A stretch of 15,662 nucleotides of DNA from positions 1 through 15,662 of the forward strand of contig CAZLBV010000061.1 in the NCBI GenBank assembly GCA_964557845.1, written 5' to 3'. Source of the DNA: CAZLBV01 sp964557845. Lineage in GTDB: Bacteria > Acidobacteriota > Aminicenantia > Aminicenantales > Aminicenantaceae. The notes below the pieces were generated by a model. It searched no databases. It was not told where the DNA came from and worked only from the letters and a program-made list of their open reading frames with translations. Shown in pieces: positions 7,225-13,615 of this stretch. The first letter of the stretch is position 1. Every line of letters begins with the position of its first letter. Both the position numbers and the translations under genes were made by a program.

Positions 7225-8298
7225 ATGAGCAAGAAAATATCCAGGCGGAATTTTTTTAACCTGAGTATCGGTTTTGGTGCAGGCGCATTAATCATGAAAA
7301 AACTCCCAGCTTCAACATTGGAAGCTGGCTCTCAAGTCCCTTTGATCATTACCAGCCATACTAATGAGACCGGTAAAATAGCGGTTGAATCAGGTTGGAA
7401 GATCCTATCCTCAGACGGTTCCGTCCTGGATGCAGTGGAAAAGGCCGCAAATGTTATCGAAATAGATCCAGAGGACACCAGTGTCGGGTATGGCGGACTG
7501 CCGAATGAAGAGGGAGTTGTCCAGCTGGATGCTTCCATAATGGATGGTAAAACCTATAATGCTGGATCAGTAGCCTGTCTTGAGAATATTAAAACACCGA
7601 GTTCGGTCGCCAGGATCGTAATGGAGCGGACAGATCATGTGATGTTGGTGGGAAAAGATGCGTTAAGATTCGCCAAAAAATGGGGATTTAAAGAAGAGGA
7701 TCTTATGACTGAAAAAGCAAGAAAAATCTGGCTTAGATGGAAAGAGGGGATGAGCGAAAGAGATGATTGGGGACCTCCTGAGCACCTAAAAAAACGGTCA
7801 AATGAGGACATGGAAAGACAAGATGAGCTGGATAGTATATATCATTATGGTACGACCAATGTTTTAGCTGTTGATAGGAATGGAGATATTGCAGGAATAA
7901 CAACTACCAGTGGATTGAGTTTCAAGATCCCGGGAAGAGTTGGCGACTCACCCATTATTGGGGCAGGTTTATATGTAGATAATGAAGTCGGAGCCGCCGG
8001 TGCTACTGGCAGGGGAGAGGATGTGATCAAATCATGTGCTACTTATTTTATAGTCATGCGGATGAAAGAAGGCAGAAGTCCTCAGCAGGCTTGCGAAGAT
8101 GCGTTGCAGATGATCCTGGATAAGTATAAAAAGATAAATCCTGATTTTTTTCCGGGAGAAAAATTTGTGGCGGTCAATAAAAAGGGTGAGTATGGTTGTG
8201 CGTCTATGCGGGGCAGGCAAAATCCCCTTATTACCGTAATGAATCAAAACGGATTGATCTCCTATGAAGGAAAAAACCTGATCCAAATGAATAGATAG
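7225..8298 (+). CDS. N4-(beta-N-acetylglucosaminyl)-L-asparaginase / isoaspartyl peptidase family, Tat-exported
   Basis: The protein has 357 residues. The N-terminus SRRNFF (R7-R8) followed by a mild hydrophobic stretch to about residue 28 is a twin-arginine signal, so the enzyme is folded before export to the periplasm or outside. The rest matches Ntn-hydrolases that self-cleave in front of a catalytic threonine. The nucleophile should be T210 in HYGTTNVLAVD. Substrate residues line up with those of bacterial glycosylasparaginase: T228, R238 and D241 in GRVGDSP, and T261-G262 in GATGRGE. The residue before the nucleophile is Gly rather than the Asp of classical glycosylasparaginases, as in isoaspartyl peptidases. 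The start is fixed by AGGAGGT five bases upstream. Likely substrates are the Asn-GlcNAc link of glycoproteins or beta-aspartyl peptides. The neighbouring genes do not settle which. Confidence 0.88.
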   Translation: MSKKISRRNFFNLSIGFGAGALIMKKLPASTLEAGSQVPLIITSHTNETGKIAVESGWKILSSDGSVLDAVEKAANVIEIDPEDTSVGYGGLPNEEGVVQLDASIMDGKTYNAGSVACLENIKTPSSVARIVMERTDHVMLVGKDALRFAKKWGFKEEDLMTEKARKIWLRWKEGMSERDDWGPPEHLKKRSNEDMERQDELDSIYHYGTTNVLAVDRNGDIAGITTTSGLSFKIPGRVGDSPIIGAGLYVDNEVGAAGATGRGEDVIKSCATYFIVMRMKEGRSPQQACEDALQMILDKYKKINPDFFPGEKFVAVNKKGEYGCASMRGRQNPLITVMNQNGLISYEGKNLIQMNR

Positions 8299-8336
8299 AT
8301 AAATAACGTTATTGTTTGATTGCCAGTTCATCATTT

Positions 8337-8365
8337 TTGACGATTTTTATTTTAGACTATATTGA
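8337..8365 (+). promoter_or_regulatory. Weak candidate promoter before the GNAT/radical SAM pair
   Basis: TTGACG (8337-8342) is followed after 15 bases by TATATT (8358-8363), or after 17 by TATTGA (8360-8365). Neither combination is ideal. It lies in the 144-base gap after the asparaginase gene, which also holds the 12-base palindrome AATAACGTTATT (8302-8313). Confidence 0.25.
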
Positions 8366-8442
8366 ATATTGGGTATTTGGTGAAGTCTGACTTCTTTAGA
8401 AACGATTGAATCAATGGTGAGCAATATTTTCAGGAGGATCAA

Positions 8443-9507
8443 GTGACCAACAAAATATCCATTGAACCCTTTAGGGGTGATTTTGAGGGTCTTCAAGCTA
8501 TGGCCCATTCTTCTTGGAGAGATGAGTATGGGATAGAGTCCTTTCCTGATTTCTATCGTCCTGCGTTTCTTCGATATCTTTATGATCGCATTCAAGATAA
8601 ACGCCTTTTTTTTGGGGCCTACCGAGGGGATGAAATAATCGGCTTCCTGGCCAATCTTCCCCAGAATTTTTTTTATAGAAAGAATAAATTCCGGGCGGTC
8701 TATTCCTGCCTGTTGGTGGTCCGTAAAGAATGGTTGCGTAGGGGCTTAGGTACAAATATAATCAATGAAGCTATTGAGTTGAATAAAGAGCTGAATTATG
8801 ACTTTTCCTTATATGGATTGGAATCCGGCCATGGATCGACCCATCTTATCAAAAAATTCATAGAATCAGGTAATCCTGTTGAAGTGGTTAAAACATTCCG
8901 GGTTATAGCCAGAATAGTGGATTTTGAGAAAGCCGTAGCTTCCGAAGGATTGAAGTATTGGGAAAAAGCAGCCATCAAAGGGATCAGAGGGCATAGGATG
9001 CCGAAAAAAAATGAATCACTTCAAAACAGGTTAAGAGAATACCGACCGGAAGACATAGATTCATGCCTGAAATTGCTCAATCAATATAAAGATACGGTTA
9101 CTCTTGCGCTGACCTGGGATCCTAAGGAATTATCCATTGAGCTGGATTACCCTGATGTCTCACAAACTTTGATCTATGAACAAGATGGACAGGTCAAAGG
9201 TTTGATCAACTTTATTTTATATGATCACTTAGCTCGTACTAAAGAAAGATGGGCCTGGATCAATCATGTCGCTTTTCAAGAATTATCCCCGAGTGAAAGG
9301 GTCGGTTTTATCCGTGCTTTTTTGCACTACATTAAAGAAAAGGGATTTTTGGGGTCAGTTGAATGGACCAAAAATTATTACCCCCTGAGGCTGTTATATC
9401 GATCCGGATTTTTTCCTTATTTCAGGAGTGTCCGTTTGGTGTCCTGGATCTTCAATCCGGATATCTCTTTGAAAAACATCCCTGATGTTTACGCTCTCCA
9501 AATATGA
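8443..9507 (+). CDS. Tandem GNAT-fold acetyltransferase-like protein
   Basis: The protein has 354 residues and starts at GTG, five bases after AGGAGG (8432-8437). Residues about 5-155 form a GNAT domain: the strand FFGAYRGDEIIGFLANLP, then the acetyl-CoA pyrophosphate loop VRKEWLRRGLGTNII with R99-R100-G-L-G-T. Residues about 196-340 look like a second GNAT fold (LREYRPEDIDSCLKLL, QTLIYEQDGQVKGLINF, SVRLVSW) but without a recognisable (R/Q)xxGx(G/A) loop, so it may bind substrate rather than acetyl-CoA. A basic linker at about 175-195 joins them. Its stop overlaps the start of the radical SAM gene (ATGA at 9504-9507), so the two proteins are probably made together. GNAT enzymes acetylate amines on small molecules, peptides or proteins. 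The substrate here is unknown. Confidence 0.75.
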   Translation: MTNKISIEPFRGDFEGLQAMAHSSWRDEYGIESFPDFYRPAFLRYLYDRIQDKRLFFGAYRGDEIIGFLANLPQNFFYRKNKFRAVYSCLLVVRKEWLRRGLGTNIINEAIELNKELNYDFSLYGLESGHGSTHLIKKFIESGNPVEVVKTFRVIARIVDFEKAVASEGLKYWEKAAIKGIRGHRMPKKNESLQNRLREYRPEDIDSCLKLLNQYKDTVTLALTWDPKELSIELDYPDVSQTLIYEQDGQVKGLINFILYDHLARTKERWAWINHVAFQELSPSERVGFIRAFLHYIKEKGFLGSVEWTKNYYPLRLLYRSGFFPYFRSVRLVSWIFNPDISLKNIPDVYALQI

Positions 9508-10778
9508 GTCTAAAACATCATCAATCCAACCTATTTGATATAACAGAATTTGGAAAGCTTGATTCGGTCATTATAACTAAACACTCTTGTAATAAGGACC
9601 TTGATTTTTATGAAGATGAGGGAATCCTTATTCATTTAACCATAACCGGAAGATGTTATGCCCGTTGTTTGGGTTGCATCAACAGCGCCATTACCTTGGG
9701 AGATGAGAGAGAGAGAAATACCTTGATTACAGCCCAAGAGGCACAACCCCATCGTGATGTTGAGATTATAAGGCAGCTTACCTCCCGGTATTCGAATAAC
9801 ACCATTACTATATGTTTCTATGGGGGAGAACCTTTTTTATGCCCTTCCAAATTTCAACCATTTTCTCCGGGCATAAAAAGCATCGATAGCAAAAAGTATC
9901 GTTTCCTTGTTTACTCCAATGGAGAGATGCTGAGTGAGAACTGCCGTGTCTATCCGGAATTCATGGAGGATATTTGGTTGTATTCCATCTCGATCGATGG
10001 GCGCGAAGAGCAGCATAATCGCTTCCGGCTGGGTACGAAATTAAATAAGATCATAAGAAATTTGTATGATCTTAGAGAAATATATAAGGGAAATGTTCTT
10101 TATTGGTCCACTTTGCGGGAAGGTCAGTCACTCTTGGATTGTTTTGAGGGTTTTTATGAGCTGTATCAACAAAAATTGGTTGATCATTTTTTCTGGCATT
10201 GGGCAGAGTCGCGAGAACCGCTGCTAGATTTTCAATCATATGCAAATAATTATGCCGCGGACCTTAGAAGCATAATGAAAAAATATGTGGAAGAATTGGC
10301 ACAGGGAAGAATGCTGCCGATCACCCACATTAATGAGTTGATCCTTTATCTTATTACCGGTAAAGATAGAGGCCATACAGCCTGCGGGGTTGAAGTGGCC
10401 AAAAATTATGATATTGTTTCCGGTAAGGTATATACCTGTGCTGATCTTCCCTCCGAGCTTTCTTTGGGTGAGCTGGACGGCAAGGGACAGTTACAGCTCG
10501 AGGAAAGGGATCTGAACGAATTGGTCGAATATAAAACAGAACTGGGTTGCTACCGGTGTGGGGTCCATAATTACTGTGGAGGCCGCTGCCCGGTGCAGGT
10601 TGTTGCCGGGTCGAAAGAAAGGACTCTGCAATACTGCAAGCTTATGCGACTGCATGTGAGAATTGTGCAAGATTATATAGATGAGATCTGCAGGTATTTA
10701 ACTGAATATAATATCAGCTTACAGAACATCTATGACAGCAGTGCCTTTATGGCTAAATATACGGATGTGGTCCCCTAG
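9504..10778 (+). CDS. Radical SAM/SPASM-domain peptide- or protein-modifying enzyme
   Basis: The protein has 424 residues. The radical SAM cluster motif is C51-x3-C55-x2-C58 (RCYARCLGC), and the SAM-binding GGEP is at 107-110. The C-terminal SPASM domain is complete: C294-x12-G-x4-C312, then C349-x2-C352-x5-C358-x3-C362, then C378, the seven-cysteine pattern that holds two auxiliary [4Fe-4S] clusters. Enzymes of this type (anaerobic sulfatase maturases, PqqE, mycofactocin and ranthipeptide/sactipeptide maturases) use a 5'-deoxyadenosyl radical to oxidise or crosslink side chains of a peptide or protein. No sulfatase or obvious precursor peptide lies nearby. The 37-residue gap between the two halves of the SPASM motif is moderate. 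Translation is coupled to the tandem-GNAT protein by ATGA. Class assignment is strong, substrate unassigned. Confidence 0.9.
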   Translation: MSLKHHQSNLFDITEFGKLDSVIITKHSCNKDLDFYEDEGILIHLTITGRCYARCLGCINSAITLGDERERNTLITAQEAQPHRDVEIIRQLTSRYSNNTITICFYGGEPFLCPSKFQPFSPGIKSIDSKKYRFLVYSNGEMLSENCRVYPEFMEDIWLYSISIDGREEQHNRFRLGTKLNKIIRNLYDLREIYKGNVLYWSTLREGQSLLDCFEGFYELYQQKLVDHFFWHWAESREPLLDFQSYANNYAADLRSIMKKYVEELAQGRMLPITHINELILYLITGKDRGHTACGVEVAKNYDIVSGKVYTCADLPSELSLGELDGKGQLQLEERDLNELVEYKTELGCYRCGVHNYCGGRCPVQVVAGSKERTLQYCKLMRLHVRIVQDYIDEICRYLTEYNISLQNIYDSSAFMAKYTDVVP

Positions 10779-10795
10779 AAAAAAACTCACAGGTG

Positions 10796-10864
10796 ATGGA
10801 TTTTCAGCTTCACCAAATTAATATAATGCGTGCGTTTTCCAGGGAGAAAACACTCGAAGTGTAA
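10796..10864 (+). CDS. Tiny 22-residue ORF downstream of the radical SAM gene (doubtful)
   Basis: ATG 10796 to TAA 10862-10864 encodes MDFQLHQINIMRAFSREKTL plus EV, starting 17 bases after the radical SAM stop. An AGGTG stretch immediately precedes the ATG but is too close to act as a normal ribosome site. It has no Cys, Gly-rich leader or other RiPP hallmark. It is recorded only because a modifying enzyme without a substrate sits beside it. Confidence 0.12.
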   Translation: MDFQLHQINIMRAFSREKTLEV

Positions 10865-10976
10865 AAAACTCGAGTATACCGATAGAAAAAAATGGGGAAA
10901 ATGATCAGAAAAAATCACCCTTTAACTCATCGGGATAGGTGATTGACGCTGCTAAGAATTTGCTTATTATTAATAT

Positions 10977-10980
10977 GGAG
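10977..10980 (+). promoter_or_regulatory. GGAG ribosome site that selects the GTG start at 10987
   Basis: GGAG lies six bases before GTG 10987. Starting there places the signal peptide exactly at the N-terminus. The upstream in-frame starts, GTG 10939 and ATG 10975, would add a non-signal extension. Confidence 0.5.
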
Positions 10981-10986
10981 AAAAAA

Positions 10987-11562
10987 GTGAAAAAGAATAT
11001 AATAATTCTAAGCTTAGGGATTTTATTAATATCAAACTTTGTTTTGGCAGGGAATACACGGTCCCGCTTGATCGCAAAGTATGCCCAATTTCAACATTCT
11101 GAACCCTCTTTAAAGGAAGTCCATGGGACTCATGAGAGTTATGGGGGAGAGCTCAGTGTGGGGATATCAGAGATTGTGGATCTATGGTTCAGCGGGATGT
11201 ATAGCAGCTATAATCCGAATCCCTCTTCTGTAAATTCAGGAGTGACAATTTCCTTGATCCCGATTGAGCTGGGCTTGAAATTCAAGCTGCCTATCAGTTT
11301 TTTCACGCCATATGTGGGGGGAGGAGTGGTTTATACCAGGTATGTTGAGTCTGCTGGAGGGACAGATCTCAACTTGAATGGTGTAGGGTATTGCGGTCAG
11401 ATGGGGTTTATTTTTCCATCGTGTTCGAGGAACGCCTGTTCAAATTCCCTGTTTGTGATCGATGTTTTTATTAATTACAGTGTGTGCCGGATAAATTATG
11501 ATTCCTTTAATTTCGATACCGGTGGCTTGAGGATAGGTGTTGGCTGGGGATTCAGCTTATAA
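10987..11562 (+). CDS. Secreted beta-barrel-like outer-membrane protein, unknown function
   Basis: From GTG 10987 the protein has 191 residues. MKKNIIILSLGILLISNFVLA is a good Sec signal with a likely cut after A21. The mature part alternates short amphipathic strands and Gly/Tyr-rich turns (GGELSVGI, VDLWFSGMYSSY, ISLIPIELGLKFKL, TPYVGGGVVYTRY, GGLRIGVGWGFSL), like a small eight-stranded outer-membrane barrel, although the last residue is Leu rather than Phe. Four cysteines, C136, C146, C151 and C167, lie within 32 residues and could form two disulfides. The frame can be extended upstream to GTG 10939 (207 residues), but GGAG at 10977-10980 and the signal peptide favour the shorter form. It lies 208 bases after the radical SAM gene and converges with the LsrF-like gene 33 bases away. 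No specific family recognised. Confidence 0.7.
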   Translation: MKKNIIILSLGILLISNFVLAGNTRSRLIAKYAQFQHSEPSLKEVHGTHESYGGELSVGISEIVDLWFSGMYSSYNPNPSSVNSGVTISLIPIELGLKFKLPISFFTPYVGGGVVYTRYVESAGGTDLNLNGVGYCGQMGFIFPSCSRNACSNSLFVIDVFINYSVCRINYDSFNFDTGGLRIGVGWGFSL

Positions 11563-11595
11563 CCTTTTTTGATCAATCGGATCTGCTTTAAGGGA

Positions 11596-12387
11596 TTATT
11601 TTTTTTTATTTTCCTCAAAAATCTCGAGGGCCTGTTTCGGGTCGGCTTTATCATGAACTATGGCACGAACGGCTTTGATCTTCGCTACCGGGTATTCTGA
11701 CTGCCATATATTTCTACCCATATCAACCCCGGTAGCCCCTTTTTGGACAGCATCGTAGGCCAGCTTAAAAGCATCCAGATCAGTATCCAGTTTTGGTCCT
11801 CCAGCGATAACAACCGGAATGGGGCAGCTCTCAATGATCTTCTCAAAGTCATCACAGTAATAGGTTTTTACAAAACTGGCTCCGAGTTCGGCCGCGATCC
11901 TGCAAGCCAGCGCTAAAAACCGGGAGTCTTTTTTCCCGATCTCTTTTCCGACAGCCGTAACAGCTAAAACCGGAATTCCATATTCTTGGGCCATGTCTAT
12001 AAGTAAGGCTAGATTTTCCAGGGTTTGATGTTCGAAATCGGTCCCGATAAATATAGATAAAGCGACAGCGGCTACATTCAGTCGAACGGCTTCCTCCAGT
12101 GAGGTTGTGATCGTTTCATTGGAAAGATCTGCACCGATAATACTGGACCCTCCTGATACTCTCAAGACAATCGGAACAGAGATTTCAGGGCGGATAGAAC
12201 TCCGCAGTATTCCTCGTGTAAGCATTAAAGCGTCCGCATAAGGGAGCAATGGCTCTACAGTATTTCCCACATGTTCCAGCTTGTGGGTGGGACCTAAAAA
12301 ATATCCATGATCGACCGCCAACATCACCGTACGGCCTGTGGCAGGTTTTATTATCTGTGATAAACGATTTTTCATTCCCCAATCCAT
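11596..12387 (-). CDS. LsrF-like class I aldolase/thiolase (DeoC/FbaB superfamily)
   Basis: The protein has 263 residues, a TIM-barrel Schiff-base aldolase. It closely resembles LsrF along its length: DWGMKNRLSQII at the N-terminus, TVMLAVDHGYFLGPT at 20-34, LTRGILRS at 56-63, then VKTYY with the presumed Schiff-base lysine K174, and GVDMGRNIWQSEYPVAKIKAV at the end. LsrF transfers an acetyl group from the phosphorylated AI-2 breakdown product to CoA. The usual N-terminal extension of about 28 residues is missing. No lsrK, lsrB, lsrACD, lsrG or lsrR gene is in view, so another ketose or dione phosphate is as likely a substrate. Start ATG 12387 follows a strong AAGGAGG (reverse complement of 12394-12400). 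That site contains the stop codon of the upstream dehydrogenase gene, so the two are one operon with tightly linked translation. Confidence 0.83.
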   Translation of the reverse strand: MDWGMKNRLSQIIKPATGRTVMLAVDHGYFLGPTHKLEHVGNTVEPLLPYADALMLTRGILRSSIRPEISVPIVLRVSGGSSIIGADLSNETITTSLEEAVRLNVAAVALSIFIGTDFEHQTLENLALLIDMAQEYGIPVLAVTAVGKEIGKKDSRFLALACRIAAELGASFVKTYYCDDFEKIIESCPIPVVIAGGPKLDTDLDAFKLAYDAVQKGATGVDMGRNIWQSEYPVAKIKAVRAIVHDKADPKQALEIFEENKKK

Positions 12388-12398
12388 GGTCTTCCTCC

Positions 12399-13445
12399 TT
12401 ATTGATAATTATGTGGTTCAATGATCACTTTTAAGGAATCAGCTGCCTTGGTAACCAGTTCAAAGCCGTATTGAGTTTTTTCTAATGGTAGTTTATGGGT
12501 GATCATTTTTTCAAGTTCTAAAGTTCCTGATCTTAATATTTCCAGGGCCAGCCAGGAATCATAAGGGGCTGATGCATAGGAAGTTGTCAGTGTGATATCA
12601 TTACGAAAGAAAAGATCATTGATAGAGACAGGGATACTTACATCCGGGCCAGTAGGCGCGAACAGCATGGCCGTCCCTCCTCTTTCGATTGAATTTAAGG
12701 CCTTGATTATGGATTCTTTTTTTCCGGAACATTCTATAACCAGATCCGCTAAACGGCCGCGGTTCATCGAACGGAGTCTTTCATTGATGTCATCTGATGG
12801 AAACACAGCCTCATCGGCACCGAATTCAAGGGCAGCTTTTAACCGGGAAGGAGATATATCTACCGCCAGGATCTTTCCAGCGCCTGAAGACCGGGCCATA
12901 TGAATGTGGATCAGTCCCGCCATTCCGCTCCCCACGACCAAAACACACTGCCCGGGTTTCAGCTTTGCGATCCTATGAGCCCGTAAAATACACCCCAGAG
13001 GTTCATGAAATGTGGCGATCGGATAATCAAGTTCATCTGGTATGAGGTGGGTTCCTCTGTCGACATTGATCTCAGGAAGACGGACATACTCTGCAAACCC
13101 GCCTGGGTCAAAATTGGTGGTACGTAAGGTGTTACAAGCCGTATGATGCCCGGACAGGCAGTAATAACAGGTGTTACAGGGGACATGGTGAGCAGCGACG
13201 ATCCGGTCTCCTATCTTGAATTTATCAACACCTGGGCCGGTTTCTACCACTTCTCCAGCGATTTCATGTCCCAAGACCAGCGGAGCTTTTTTAATACGGT
13301 ACCATTCCATCACATCACTGCCGCAGATACCGCTGGCATGGATTTTCATCAGGATCTCACCTTCGTGGATAGCAGGTATTGGGATTTCCTCGACCCTGAT
13401 ATCATGGTTATTATAATACATGGCAACGCGCATATTTTTATCCAT
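12399..13445 (-). CDS. Zinc-dependent medium-chain alcohol/polyol dehydrogenase
   Basis: The protein has 348 residues, typical of the sorbitol/threonine/butanediol dehydrogenase branch of the MDR family. The catalytic zinc site is C41 (GICGSD), H60-E61 (GHEIAGEV) and E148 (FHEPLGC). The structural zinc site is C90, C93, C96 and C104 (PCNTCYYCLSGHHTAC). The nucleotide fold has GSGMAG at 172-177, with D196 ending the second strand, which favours NAD+ over NADP+. The enzyme would oxidise a secondary alcohol or polyol to a ketone that the LsrF-like aldolase, 11 bases downstream, could then cleave. ATG 13445 has only a distant AGGA before it. M5 is an alternative start. A promoter with near-consensus boxes lies about 25 bases upstream, in the region shared with the divergent amidase gene. 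Confidence 0.9.
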   Translation of the reverse strand: MDKNMRVAMYYNNHDIRVEEIPIPAIHEGEILMKIHASGICGSDVMEWYRIKKAPLVLGHEIAGEVVETGPGVDKFKIGDRIVAAHHVPCNTCYYCLSGHHTACNTLRTTNFDPGGFAEYVRLPEINVDRGTHLIPDELDYPIATFHEPLGCILRAHRIAKLKPGQCVLVVGSGMAGLIHIHMARSSGAGKILAVDISPSRLKAALEFGADEAVFPSDDINERLRSMNRGRLADLVIECSGKKESIIKALNSIERGGTAMLFAPTGPDVSIPVSINDLFFRNDITLTTSYASAPYDSWLALEILRSGTLELEKMITHKLPLEKTQYGFELVTKAADSLKVIIEPHNYQ

Positions 13446-13468
13446 CTAAATGATCCTAATCTCCCATT

Positions 13469-13495
13469 TTTATAAACTCTTCGACGAAAAGTCAA
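13469..13495 (-). promoter_or_regulatory. Promoter of the dehydrogenase/LsrF-like operon
   Basis: Read leftwards, TTGACT (13495-13490) is followed after 15 bases by TATAAA (13474-13469). The hexamers are good but the spacer is short, which often goes with activator dependence or weak basal activity. Confidence 0.5.
13477..13491. promoter_or_regulatory. Near-palindrome CTCTTCG-A-CGAAAAG between the -10 and -35 boxes, possible operator
   Basis: Six of seven arm positions pair around A13484. It fills the spacer of the leftward promoter, a classic place for a repressor to block RNA polymerase. Confidence 0.35.
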
Positions 13496-13508
13496 ATAAA
13501 TGTTTGAC
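13491..13508. promoter_or_regulatory. Dyad GTCAAA-N6-TTTGAC formed by back-to-back -35 boxes
   Basis: The perfect 6-bp arms at 13491-13496 and 13503-13508 overlap the leftward -35 box (AGTCAA at 13490-13495 on the plus strand) and a rightward TTGACA (13504-13509). A protein bound here would touch both promoters at once. Confidence 0.4.
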
Positions 13509-13531
13509 AAACGGAAAAAAGAAGATATTGC
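13504..13531 (+). promoter_or_regulatory. Candidate promoter of the amidase/NusG-like pair
   Basis: TTGACA (13504-13509) is a perfect -35 hexamer, but the element 16 bases on, TATTGC (13526-13531), is a poor -10. Transcription from here would make a leader of nearly 80 bases containing two hairpins. The poor -10 suggests need for an activator, or that the real promoter lies elsewhere. Confidence 0.3.
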
Positions 13532-13538
13532 GCTAAAG

Positions 13539-13556
13539 ATGATAATGTTATATCAT
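13539..13556. repeat. Dyad ATGATA-N6-TATCAT in the amidase leader
   Basis: Perfect 6-bp arms at 13539-13544 and 13551-13556 flank ATGTTA. It has the same 6-6-6 layout as the dyad at 13491-13508 but a different arm sequence. It could be an operator or chance in AT-rich DNA. Confidence 0.3.
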
Positions 13557-13564
13557 TTAAATCA

Positions 13565-13585
13565 ACCGGCAGATTGATTGCCGGT
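13565..13585. repeat. GC-rich 7-bp hairpin ACCGGCA / TGCCGGT just before the amidase gene
   Basis: The arms 13565-13571 and 13579-13585 pair perfectly around the 7-base loop GATTGAT. It lies 16 bases before the AAGGAG ribosome site (13602-13606 region) of the amidase gene. No T-run follows, so an operator or an mRNA leader hairpin is more likely than a terminator. Confidence 0.45.
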
Positions 13586-13615
13586 CTCAATTTATCTTCA
13601 TAAGGAGAACCCGAG

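Noticed and set aside
8302..8313. Perfect palindrome AATAACGTTATT after the asparaginase gene
   Set aside because: Only 12 AT-rich bases without loop, T-run or a promoter of the right geometry, so too likely by chance to call an operator or terminator.
10791..10816. GGTGA...TCACC inverted repeat after the radical SAM gene
   Set aside because: A 5-bp stem with a 13-base loop and no T-run. Not a supported terminator.
11563..11595. Possible bidirectional terminator between the barrel and LsrF-like genes
   Set aside because: T/A runs are present, but only a 4-bp GATC self-match can pair, so no stable hairpin was found.
13143..13475. 110-codon rightward open frame opposite the alcohol dehydrogenase
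   Set aside because: Antisense to the zinc-binding part of the dehydrogenase. The conserved cysteines and histidines lie on the other strand.
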